Source of the DNA: Longimicrobium sp.
Lineage (GTDB): Bacteria > Gemmatimonadota > Gemmatimonadetes > Longimicrobiales > Longimicrobiaceae
Assembly (NCBI GenBank): GCA_036377595.1
Contig: DASUYB010000089.1
Coordinates: forward strand, 62,001-126,000
Length of the DNA: 64,000 nt
Direction of reading: 5' to 3'
Position numbers and translations under genes: made by a program
Notes under the pieces: generated by a model
Database searches by the model: none
What the model saw: only the letters and a program-made list of their open reading frames with translations
What the model was told of the DNA's origin: nothing
Part shown: piece by piece, positions 1 through 8,798 of the stretch
How positions within the stretch are numbered: the first letter of the stretch is position 1
Layout: each line of letters begins with the position of its first letter

Positions 1-108
1 CGAGCGCGATGTGCGGGGTGATCCTGGTATGGACGCGCACCTCCGCGGCGCCGGCGACGCGAAGCTGACCGCCCTCCCGTGACGGATCCCGATAAACAGA
101 AAGGCTCG
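1..108. other. Window edge, gene content unresolved
   Basis: Several frames are open here. On the plus strand one frame runs from base 2 to a TGA at 80-82 and could be the last 26 codons of a gene. On the minus strand a frame reading REGGQLRVAGAAEVRVHT also stays open to the window edge, but has no convincing start codon. I cannot decide between them without the sequence to the left. Confidence 0.25.
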
Positions 109-170
109 CGCAGAGTCAGCAGGGTTAGCAGAGGGAACTGCGGTTCTCTGCTGACTCTGCTAACTCTGCG
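109..170. repeat. Long imperfect palindrome (terminator-like hairpin)
   Basis: Two 25-nt arms (109-133 and 146-170) built from CAGAGTCAGCAG-like units are inverted copies. They differ at three positions, all transitions that can pair as G-U in RNA. The element lies just beyond the 3' end of the minus-strand Fis-like gene, where its transcript would be followed by a short T-rich stretch, so it can act as a terminator. It resembles the long hairpins at 51265-51343 and 59888-59950 and the degenerate one at 54670-54733. Confidence 0.7.
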
Positions 171-196
171 TAAGACCTTCTTTTAGCGGTGGAGAC

Positions 197-430
197 TTAC
201 GCGCCGTTGGCCGCCCGCGGCTCGCGGCGGAGGATGCGGGCCAGCGTGGGGCGGGAGATGCCGAGGAGCCGGGCCGCCGCGCTGCGGTTGCCGCCGGTGA
301 GCTGCAGGGTCACCGCGGCGGCCTCGCGCTCGATCTCCTCCAGGCTCTTCCCCTCGTGCGGGATGCGGATCTCCGCCGCCGCGGGAAGGTTGGGCGACGC
401 GCCCGAGCGCGCGGTGCGGTACTGCACCAC
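197..430 (-). CDS. Fis-type helix-turn-helix protein
   Basis: This is a 77-residue protein whose second half (about residues 29-69) reads SLEEIEREAAAVTLQLTGG followed by a helix-turn-helix with the NRSAAARLLGISRPTL pattern. That is the Fis-type DNA-binding domain normally found at the C-terminus of NtrC-family sigma-54 activators. No AAA or receiver domain precedes it, so it is either a free-standing Fis-like regulator or the surviving tail of an activator. The GTG at 428-430 is used as start. The frame stays open up to 508 without an ATG, so a longer form is possible. It lies downstream of the lanthipeptide-like gene on the same strand, separated by a strong hairpin, and may be read through from it. 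DNA binding is well supported; any specific target is unknown. Confidence 0.6.
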   Translation of the reverse strand: MVQYRTARSGASPNLPAAAEIRIPHEGKSLEEIEREAAAVTLQLTGGNRSAAARLLGISRPTLARILRREPRAANGA

Positions 431-471
431 CAGGTTCCCGGCCAGGATCGCCGGCCCCTCGGCCGAAAGCG

Positions 472-508
472 CGAAGGGCCGCGGCTCGGGGTGAGCCGCG
501 GCCCTTCG
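472..508 (-). terminator. Perfect hairpin terminator
   Basis: Arms 472-487 and 493-508 (CGAAGGGCCGCGGCTC and its exact complement) enclose a 5-nt loop. It lies about 20 bases beyond the stop of the lanthipeptide-like gene on the minus strand. The U-tract is poor, so termination would rest on stem strength. Confidence 0.75.
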
Positions 509-528
509 TTACTCCTGGAGGCGCCGCG

Positions 529-792
529 TCAGAAGCCGCAGTGCTTGTAGTCGAGCGTGCAGCTCACCCACTCGGTCTCTTCGCCGCAGGTGTCGCCGGC
601 GCTGTAGTAGCCACCGCCGCCACCGCAACCGGCGTAGCACGAGTAGAACGCCGAGCACCCGTCGCCGAGGTCCGAGGCGCCCGCCTCGGTGCCGGACTCG
701 TGCGCGTTCACCGTACCGGTCGCGCGGTCGGTGGTGCGGGTGGTGAACGATTCCACGCTCAGGTCGTCGAGGTTCAGGCTCAGCTTCTTCAT
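529..792 (-). CDS. Lanthipeptide-like (pinensin-type) precursor peptide
   Basis: This encodes an 87-residue peptide starting MKKLSLNLDDLSVESFTT. The K-L-x-L-x-x-D-x-L-x-V-E-S-F leader is the pattern found in pinensin-type lanthipeptide precursors of Bacteroidota and Longimicrobium (established family knowledge). The C-terminal half (residues about 42-87) carries six cysteines (46, 52, 56, 69, 78, 85), a run of five glycines and Ser/Thr residues able to be dehydrated, so it is a plausible modified core. The ATG at 790-792 was chosen because the leader signature begins there and GAGAAGGAT lies upstream; a longer in-frame extension has no family resemblance. No LanB, LanC, protease or ABC transporter gene is in the window, so modification enzymes must be remote or lost. 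An alternative is a disulfide-rich secreted peptide. Confidence 0.75.
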   Translation of the reverse strand: MKKLSLNLDDLSVESFTTRTTDRATGTVNAHESGTEAGASDLGDGCSAFYSCYAGCGGGGGYYSAGDTCGEETEWVSCTLDYKHCGF

Positions 793-1248
793 GGTCCGGA
801 TATCCTTCTCGGTTTCCCGTTGGGCCGATCCGGGCGCCACGCGCCCGTCGATCGATGCGGCAGCGTGCCGCTCCACGCCGCGCCGTGACGGAGGCGGGCA
901 TTGCGCCGGTGAGCCCGGCGACGACCCCCGATAAGTCAGGATGTGTGCCGGGCCGGACCCCGCGACATTCTGCGTGTGAGGCGCTCTCCGTGCGGCGGAT
1001 CCGGGGTGCCGGGTTCCCGGTGGTGCAAGGCGTTTTTGCGGAACGAGATGGGGATTCAAGCAAACGCGCACGGAAACACTTATTTGTCCAATCCGGGAAA
1101 CATCTGTCAGAAAATTAGATCCTTACGAGTCCTGAGGAGAAGATGGTACAACGTGGGACGTCCGATCCACAGCCGGTGCGCCATTCCGGCATCTCCTACC
1201 CATGACGCGCGTGGCGGTGTGTGGGGAGTCGCGTCGCATTCGGGGGAA
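793..1248. other. Intergenic region, no supported gene
   Basis: This 456-base stretch lies upstream of the minus-strand peptide gene and downstream of the acyl-CoA dehydrogenase. It should contain the peptide promoter, but I see no clear -35/-10 pair. A 20-codon plus-strand frame at 1143-1205 follows a GGAG but has no other support. The part around 1035-1135 is visibly more AT-rich than its surroundings. Confidence 0.5.
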
Positions 1249-2973
1249 TCACCTCGCCTCCCCGGATGGCTCCGGCTCCGCGGCAGGAACGTCCTGCGGC
1301 TCGGGCACGCGCGCGTCCAGCAGTAGCCGCGAATCGTCCGCGTCCACCGCGGCGATGAGATCGAGCCCGTTCGCGGCCAGGCGGCGCGCGGCGGCGGCGG
1401 GGCGCAGATCGCCGCGATCGAGCGACCACTGAGCGTGATGCGCGAGCAGAGCCGTCTCCACCGCACGCCCCAGCGTCATCGCGAAGCGTCGCGCACCCGC
1501 CTGCACCGCCGGCTCGCCCGCGCGGGTGGCGGCGCGCAGCCACTCCGCCGCGCGCTCGAGGGACCGCAGCGCCGCGCGCGTCGGCGCGCCGAGCGAGGGG
1601 TCGCGCACCTCCGACGCGCACCGCGCCACCTCGGCGACGAGCGGGTCCAGACCGCCCGCGTCCTGCAGCGCGCGCAGGGTGTCGAGGGAGAGCACGTTCG
1701 TCGTCCCCTCCCAGATCGTCAGCACCTGGCTGTCGCGCAGCAGCGTGGGCAGGCCGGTGTCCTCCACGTATCCCGCGCCGCCGAACGACTCCACGATCTC
1801 ACTGGCGACGGCCACCGACTGCCGCGCCGTGGTCAGCTTGGCGATGGGGGTGAGGATGCGGAGAAGCGCGCGGCCGGCGTCGTCCAGCTCGCCGGCCTCG
1901 GCGCGGCCGAGGAGCTCGACCACGCGGAAGGTCAGGTGCAGCGCGCCCTCGAGCTCCGCCTGCGCGCCGGCGAGGGTGTCCACGTGCAGCGGCAGCCCGG
2001 CCAGCGGCGCGCCGAACGCCCGCCGCAGCGGCGCGTACGCCCGCGCGAGGGCCACGCCGCGGCGCATCAGGGCGGCGGCGCTCACCGCGTTCCAGGTGCG
2101 CGTCACGTTCAGCATCGGCGCGATGCTGCGCACGCCGCCGTCCAGCCCGCGCACGGGAACGGCGACCGCGCCGTCCAGTGTCAGCTCGGCGGTGGGCAGC
2201 TTGCGCGTCCCCAGCTTGTCCTTCAGCCGGTCGATGCGGATCCCGTTCAGCCGCCCATCCTCCCCGCGCGTCTCCAGGTAGAAGAGCGCCAGCCCGCGGC
2301 CGCCGGGCGGATTCCCCTCCGGCCGCGCGAGCGTCAGCGCCATCTGCGACGTGGCGGCGGAGGTGAACCACTTCCGCCCGTAGAGGCGCCATCCGCCGTC
2401 ATCTCCCCGCCGCGCCACCGTCTCCGTGTTGCCGACGTCGGAGCCGCCGGGCGTCTCCGTCATCCACTGCCCGCTGGTCCAGAACGTCTCCGGGTCGCGC
2501 GAGGTCAGGCGCGGAACCGCGCGGCGCACCAGCTCGTCGTTCTCCGCGGCGATCAGCGCGCGGGCGGCGCCGTCCGTCATCGCCAGCGGGCAGGAGTAGA
2601 TGTCGGTGGACGGGGTGAAGAGGTACGCCAGCGCGAACTGGTGCACGCGCGAGAAGCGGCCGTGCGCGCGCTCGTACGCCACGGCGACGACGCCGTGCTC
2701 CGCCGCGATGCGCTCCGCCGTGCGCCAGAGCGGCGTCAGCTCGATGCGGTCGACGCGGTTCCCCCACGCGTCCCACTGCACCAGCCGCGGCTCGTTCGGC
2801 AAGTCGGCCAGCTGCGCGGGATACAGCTCCGCCGACAGCCGCCCCATCTCCCGCAGCGACGGCTCGACCTCGGCCAGGACGTCGCCCGGCAGCACGCGCG
2901 CGAGCAGCGACCGCAGCGCGAGGTCTTCGTCCCACTGGTTGCCGAGCGTCGGCGGCGTCTGCGTGAAAGACAT
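1249..2973 (-). CDS. Acyl-CoA dehydrogenase, AidB-like
   Basis: This 574-residue flavoprotein belongs to the acyl-CoA dehydrogenase superfamily. The segment WMTETPGGSDVGNTET (about residues 165-180) and the later GGAGYVEDTGLP and IWEGTTNVLSLDTLRAL match the AidB branch, which is induced during the adaptive response to alkylating agents in Escherichia coli and has weak isovaleryl-CoA dehydrogenase activity there. The length is close to that of E. coli AidB, allowing for a longer C-terminal helical part. The ATG at 2971-2973 begins MSFTQTPPTLGNQWDED, which fits AidB N-termini; a start 20 codons upstream has no such match. The gene stands alone, with no ada or alkA beside it. Alkylation defence is therefore family inference, and a fatty-acid or amino-acid catabolic role is equally possible. 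Confidence 0.85.
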   Translation of the reverse strand: MSFTQTPPTLGNQWDEDLALRSLLARVLPGDVLAEVEPSLREMGRLSAELYPAQLADLPNEPRLVQWDAWGNRVDRIELTPLWRTAERIAAEHGVVAVAYERAHGRFSRVHQFALAYLFTPSTDIYSCPLAMTDGAARALIAAENDELVRRAVPRLTSRDPETFWTSGQWMTETPGGSDVGNTETVARRGDDGGWRLYGRKWFTSAATSQMALTLARPEGNPPGGRGLALFYLETRGEDGRLNGIRIDRLKDKLGTRKLPTAELTLDGAVAVPVRGLDGGVRSIAPMLNVTRTWNAVSAAALMRRGVALARAYAPLRRAFGAPLAGLPLHVDTLAGAQAELEGALHLTFRVVELLGRAEAGELDDAGRALLRILTPIAKLTTARQSVAVASEIVESFGGAGYVEDTGLPTLLRDSQVLTIWEGTTNVLSLDTLRALQDAGGLDPLVAEVARCASEVRDPSLGAPTRAALRSLERAAEWLRAATRAGEPAVQAGARRFAMTLGRAVETALLAHHAQWSLDRGDLRPAAAARRLAANGLDLIAAVDADDSRLLLDARVPEPQDVPAAEPEPSGEAR

Positions 2974-3052
2974 GGGGAGATGGAGATGGGGGATCGACTC
3001 AGCGCCTGCAGCACATTCGGTGATGAACGACACTCACGCCAGCGACCATTAA

Positions 3053-3136
3053 GTAATTTAAATTACGGTAATCTGAATTACTCAGATTGACTTTCTCCAT
3101 TTATAGCGTAATTTGAATTACCGTAAATGAAATTAC
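3053..3136. repeat. Two doublets of a 14-bp palindrome before an ATPase gene
   Basis: Four copies of the unit GTAATTnnAATTAC lie at 3053-3066, 3068-3081, 3108-3121 and 3123-3136. They are arranged as two doublets with exactly one base between the members of each doublet (15-bp period). The first and third copies match the palindrome fully; the others have one or two changes. The last copy ends three bases before the GGAG ribosome binding site of the ATPase gene. The AT-rich units stand out sharply from the GC-rich surroundings. The same doublet recurs at the 3' end of the gene. Confidence 0.9.
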
Positions 3137-3152
3137 TCTGGAGCGAGTGGCG

Positions 3153-4580
3153 ATGGAAACGGTATTCGTTGGCCGGGAACGAGAGCTCGCCGCGCTCGGC
3201 GCCGAGTTCGACAGCGCGAAGCCTTCGCTGGTAGTGATCTTCGGCCGCCGGCGCGTGGGCAAGTCGACGCTGCTCCAGAAGGCGCTGGAGGGGCGCAGGC
3301 ACGTGTACTTCCAGGCCACGCGCGTGACCGATGCGGACTCGCAGGCGCTGCTGAGGAACGCGATCGCACAGGCGCTCGGGCCCGATCCGCTGCTGGCCGC
3401 GGTCTCCGGCTGGGAGGGCATCTTCGCGTACCTCGTCTCGCGCGTGGGATCCGACGCGGAGGGCGGCCTGGTGGTGGCGCTCGACGAGTTCCCCTACCTG
3501 TGCGAGGACAACAAGGCGCTCCCCTCCATCCTCCAGAAGGTCTGGGACGAGGTACGGCGGAGCGGCGTGCCGCTGAAGCTGGTGCTGTGCGGATCGGCGG
3601 TGGCGTTCATGGAAGACCTGCTCGCGGAGCGCAACCCGCTGCACGGCCGGCAGTCCCGCGACCTGGAGGTGGGGCCGCTCCCCTACCGCGAGGCCGCGAA
3701 GATGCTGCCGGGCTGGGGTGCGGAGGAAGCGTTGCGCGGGTTCGGCGTGTTCGGCGGGATGCCGTACTACCTGTCGCTCTGCGACCCCGCGGAGGACCTC
3801 GCGGCGAACGTCCACCGGCTGGTGCTGGACGACGGCGCCCCGCTGCGCGACGAGCCGATGCACCTGCTGCAGGCCGAGCTGCAGTCGCCGGCGCGCTACG
3901 CCAGCATCCTGCGCGCCGTGGCCGACGGCCTGACCGAGCGCGGAGACATCGTCAACCGGGTGATGCACAAGGGCGAGCAGAGCTCCAGCATCACCCCCTA
4001 CATCGACCGGCTGGAGCGGATGCGGCTGCTGCGGCGGATGTGGTCGATGGACGTGCAGGCGCCGGAGAAGAGCCGCAACACCCGGTATTTCCTGGACGAC
4101 CCCTTTCTCAGCTTCCACTTCCGCTTCGTGCTGCCGAACCTGTCGGCGCTGCAGTCGGGACACGCGGACGCGGTGTGGAAGCTCAGGATCGAGCCGTACA
4201 TGGACGACTACATGGGGCTGCGGTTCGAGGAGATCTGCAGGACGTGGGTGGCGCTGTACGGCCAGGAGAAGCTCGGCGTTCCCGCTGGCCCGGTGGGCAA
4301 GATCTGGTCGTCCGACTACGACGTGGACGTGGCCGGCGAGCTGCTGGACGGGCGCCGCGTGGCCGGCGAATGCAAGTGGTGGAAGAAGCCCGCGGGCATC
4401 AACGTTCTCGCGGACCTCCGGAGCGAGGCGGCGAAGAACCGTTACTACGCCGGGTCAGATCCTGTGCACCTCGTCTTCGCGCGCAATGGGTTCACCCCTG
4501 AGCTCGCGGCCATCGTTCAGCGCGAGTCGGACGTCCTGCTGCTGGGTCTCGCAGACCTGCTGGAGAGCAGAACAACGTAA
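3153..4580 (+). CDS. AAA-family ATPase with C-terminal PD-(D/E)XK nuclease-like domain (DUF234 type)
   Basis: This 475-residue protein has a Walker A motif GRRRVGKST (31-39), a Walker B segment LVVALDEFPYL (106-116), a sensor-like LVLCGSAVAF (144-152) and a winged-helix middle section. This is the arrangement of the archaeal-type ATPase family PF01637. The C-terminal domain shows D392 followed by E406-C-K408 (GECKWWKKP), the D...ExK pattern of PD-(D/E)XK nucleases as in DUF234. Known members are poorly characterised; links to mobile elements or to toxin-like functions have been proposed. The ATG at 3153 sits 9 bases after GGAG and is preferred to the GTG at 3147. The stop codon TAA lies inside the first unit of the flanking 14-bp palindrome doublet at 4577-4605, so gene and repeats form one compact cassette. 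Whether the cassette moves, or the repeats are simply operators, cannot be told from one copy. Confidence 0.85.
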   Translation: METVFVGRERELAALGAEFDSAKPSLVVIFGRRRVGKSTLLQKALEGRRHVYFQATRVTDADSQALLRNAIAQALGPDPLLAAVSGWEGIFAYLVSRVGSDAEGGLVVALDEFPYLCEDNKALPSILQKVWDEVRRSGVPLKLVLCGSAVAFMEDLLAERNPLHGRQSRDLEVGPLPYREAAKMLPGWGAEEALRGFGVFGGMPYYLSLCDPAEDLAANVHRLVLDDGAPLRDEPMHLLQAELQSPARYASILRAVADGLTERGDIVNRVMHKGEQSSSITPYIDRLERMRLLRRMWSMDVQAPEKSRNTRYFLDDPFLSFHFRFVLPNLSALQSGHADAVWKLRIEPYMDDYMGLRFEEICRTWVALYGQEKLGVPAGPVGKIWSSDYDVDVAGELLDGRRVAGECKWWKKPAGINVLADLRSEAAKNRYYAGSDPVHLVFARNGFTPELAAIVQRESDVLLLGLADLLESRTT

Positions 4581-4605
4581 TTCTAATTACCGTAATTCAA
4601 ATTAC
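4577..4605. repeat. Third palindrome doublet, at the 3' end of the ATPase gene
   Basis: The units GTAATTCTAATTAC (4577-4590) and GTAATTCAAATTAC (4592-4605) are again separated by one base. The ATPase stop codon at 4578-4580 is inside the first unit. Reversed, this end matches the 3108-3136 end almost exactly (a GTAATTTGAATTAC core), so the gene is bounded by inverted repeats. Confidence 0.9.
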
Positions 4606-4623
4606 CTTACCTGATGGATCTTC

Positions 4624-4660
4624 CCCCTTCTCTCTGCTCTTCAGGGAGAAGGGGACTTTT
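4624..4660. terminator. Bidirectional hairpin between convergent genes
   Basis: A CCCCTTCTC arm and its complement GAGAAGGGG enclose a loop and are followed by ACTTTT on the plus strand. It lies between the ATPase gene and the 3' end of hom. Confidence 0.6.
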
Positions 4661-4683
4661 GCGTCCGGCCTCCCGCGCGTGGA

Positions 4684-5954
4684 TCACACCCGCACCTCGC
4701 AGCGGGAGATGACAGGCGCGAGCCGCGCCGACTCCAGCACGCGGGCGGCCAGGTCCACGCGGCGCCAAGGGATAGGCTGGGTGACGGCGACGAGCCGGTC
4801 GCCGTCGGCCACGACGTCCGACGCGGTGATGCGGGCGCGGTGCAGCGTTCGGTCGAGCGTGATCTCCGCGCGGTCGTCGCGGGCGATACTGACGACCCAG
4901 GCGTGCTGGCGCGCATCCTCTATGGGCGCGCGCGGTGCGGCGTGCGGGCGGCCCGCGCGGGCGGCGGAGCGGAGCACGTCGCCGAGGAGGGCGCTGGCGG
5001 TGGGGGCGCCGCCCGCGCCGGGGCCGGCCAGTCGCACGCGGCCGTTCCACCGGCTCTCGATCACGATCGCGTTCTCTTCGTCGCGCGTGCGGCCCAGCTC
5101 CGACGCGGCGGGGACGATCACGGGCTCCACCGCGGCGGCGATCCCATCGCCCGTGTCCACCACCTCCGCGACGAGCCGGGGGATGCCGCCCAGCAGCGCC
5201 GCATCCGCCGCCAGCCGCTCGGGATCGGGGGTGATGCCGCGGCGGCGCACCACCAGCCCGCCCGGCGCGATGCCGAACGCCAGCCACGCCAGGATGCGCA
5301 GCTTGTCCGCCGCGTCCTCGCCGGAGAGGTCGCGAGCGGGGTTGGCCTCGGCGAAGCCGCGCGCCTGCGCGTCCGCCAGCGCGTCGGCGTAGCGCCACCC
5401 CTCGCCGAGACGGGTGAGGATGTAGTTGGTCGTGCCGTTCAGCACCCCACGGATCGCCGAGATCCCGGTGAGTCCCAGCGAGTCGCGGAGCGCGCGGACG
5501 ATGGGGATGCCGCCACCGACCGCGCTCTCGAAGTCCAGCCGCCCGCCCGTGCGCCGCGCCAGCGCCGCCAGCTCCGGCCCGTGCGCCGCCAGCAGTGCCT
5601 TGTTGGCCGTCACCAGCCGCCGCCCCGCGCCCAGCACCGTCCGCGCGATGCGGAGCGCCGGCTCGATCCCCCCGATCGCCTCGACGAACACCTCGGCGTC
5701 GGTGGCGAGGAAGGCGTCCACGTCCGTCGTCAGCGCGCGCCGGTCGAGCTCGTCCGGGCGGGGACGATCGGGATGCTTGACCAGCACGGAGGCCAGGTCG
5801 AAGCGCAGGCGGTGCCGCGTGCGGATCTCGTCCGCGCCGTGGGCGAGCAGCCGCACCAACTCGCCGCCCACGACGCCGCACCCCGCCAGCGCGATCCGCA
5901 CCACGCGAGGCGGCCGGACGATCCGCGGCACCACCGCGATAGGTTCCACGATGC

Positions 5955-5958
<4 letters not shown>
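4684..5958 (-). CDS. hom: Homoserine dehydrogenase
   Basis: This 424-residue enzyme reduces aspartate semialdehyde to homoserine with NAD(P)H, the branch point towards methionine and threonine. It has the N-terminal dinucleotide-binding motif IALAGCGVVGGELVRLL (about residues 22-38), the VEAIGG segment, the conserved VTANKALLA lysine region and the substrate-site sequence GVLNGTTNYIL. After the catalytic domain the C-terminus departs from a typical ACT domain and ends in a beta-rich segment of about 100 residues, so feedback control by threonine is uncertain. Its ATG overlaps the TGA of metX by four bases (ATGA), making it the last gene of the metY-metX-hom operon. No separate aspartate kinase or homoserine kinase gene is present here, consistent with a methionine-oriented operon. 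Confidence 0.92.
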
Positions 5959-8368
<2,410 letters not shown>

Positions 8369-8377
8369 TCAGGGGTA

Positions 8378-8413
8378 AAAAAATCCCGGCCCTCTCGCGG
8401 GGAGAGGGCCGGG
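8378..8413 (-). terminator. Attenuator-type intrinsic terminator before metY
   Basis: On the minus strand, CCCGGCCCTCTC (8402-8413) and GAGAGGGCCGGG (8385-8396) form a perfect 12-bp stem with a 5-base loop, directly followed by ATTTTTTT. It lies 28 bases upstream of the metY start and downstream of the Met/Cys-rich leader frame, so it would stop the operon unless an alternative structure forms. Confidence 0.85.
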
Positions 8414-8450
8414 GTGGCGTGCGACCGTGCCGGGAGATCCGGCTACGCGG

Positions 8451-8561
8451 TCATCCTGCCAGTACGCGTCCGATGGGTGCGGCCGCGCCGGTCCCGTCTC
8501 CCTTGGGGAGGCGGCACATGCACATGCTGCACATCATCGTGTGGACGCGGGCGAAGCTCAT
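8451..8561 (-). CDS. Putative Met/Cys-rich leader peptide of the metY operon
   Basis: This 36-codon frame reads MSFARVHTMMCSMCMCRLPK and continues to a stop at 8451-8453. Residues 9-16 are M-M-C-S-M-C-M-C: four Met and three Cys codons in eight positions, exactly the amino acids made from this operon's products. The frame sits between the likely promoter region and the intrinsic terminator at 8378-8413, the layout of a transcription-attenuation leader in which ribosome stalling at scarce Met-tRNA or Cys-tRNA would prevent terminator folding. The upstream GAGCAG is a weak ribosome binding site. The frame continues upstream of this ATG, but without the same logic. The peptide itself probably has no other function. 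Confidence 0.6.
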   Translation of the reverse strand: MSFARVHTMMCSMCMCRLPKGDGTGAAAPIGRVLAG

Positions 8562-8662
8562 CTGCTCGTTCGTTCGTGCTCGTGATTCGATCTTCGTGGA
8601 CTGCGACCGCTGAACGGCGTCTCCGCCGCCTCCGTGGGCCCTCTCCCTGGCGCTTCGCGCCG

Positions 8663-8694
8663 GTCCCTCCCCCAAAACAGACTGGGGGAGGGAC
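8663..8694 (-). terminator. Hairpin after metK
   Basis: GTCCCTCCCCCA (8663-8674) and its exact complement (8683-8694) form a 12-bp stem with an 8-base loop downstream of metK on the minus strand. A second CT/GA-rich foldback lies at about 8747-8785, immediately after the metK stop. Confidence 0.6.
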
Positions 8695-8798
8695 GGGAGC
8701 TCGCTTCGCTCGCGGCTACTCAGCGCGCGCCGAAGCTTCCCGTCGTTCTCCCCCTTCTCCCGCAGTTTGGGAGATGGGGGTCGGGGGGATGAGGGGTC

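Noticed and set aside
1143-1205. 20-codon plus-strand frame with GGAG upstream
   Set aside because: Too short, spacing from GGAG to ATG is poor, no conservation evidence and no promoter; not listed as a gene.
1435-3090. Long open frame on the plus strand opposite the acyl-CoA dehydrogenase
   Set aside because: Arg/Gln/His-rich translation without domain similarity, typical of the shadow of a GC-rich gene; the minus strand has clear AidB motifs.
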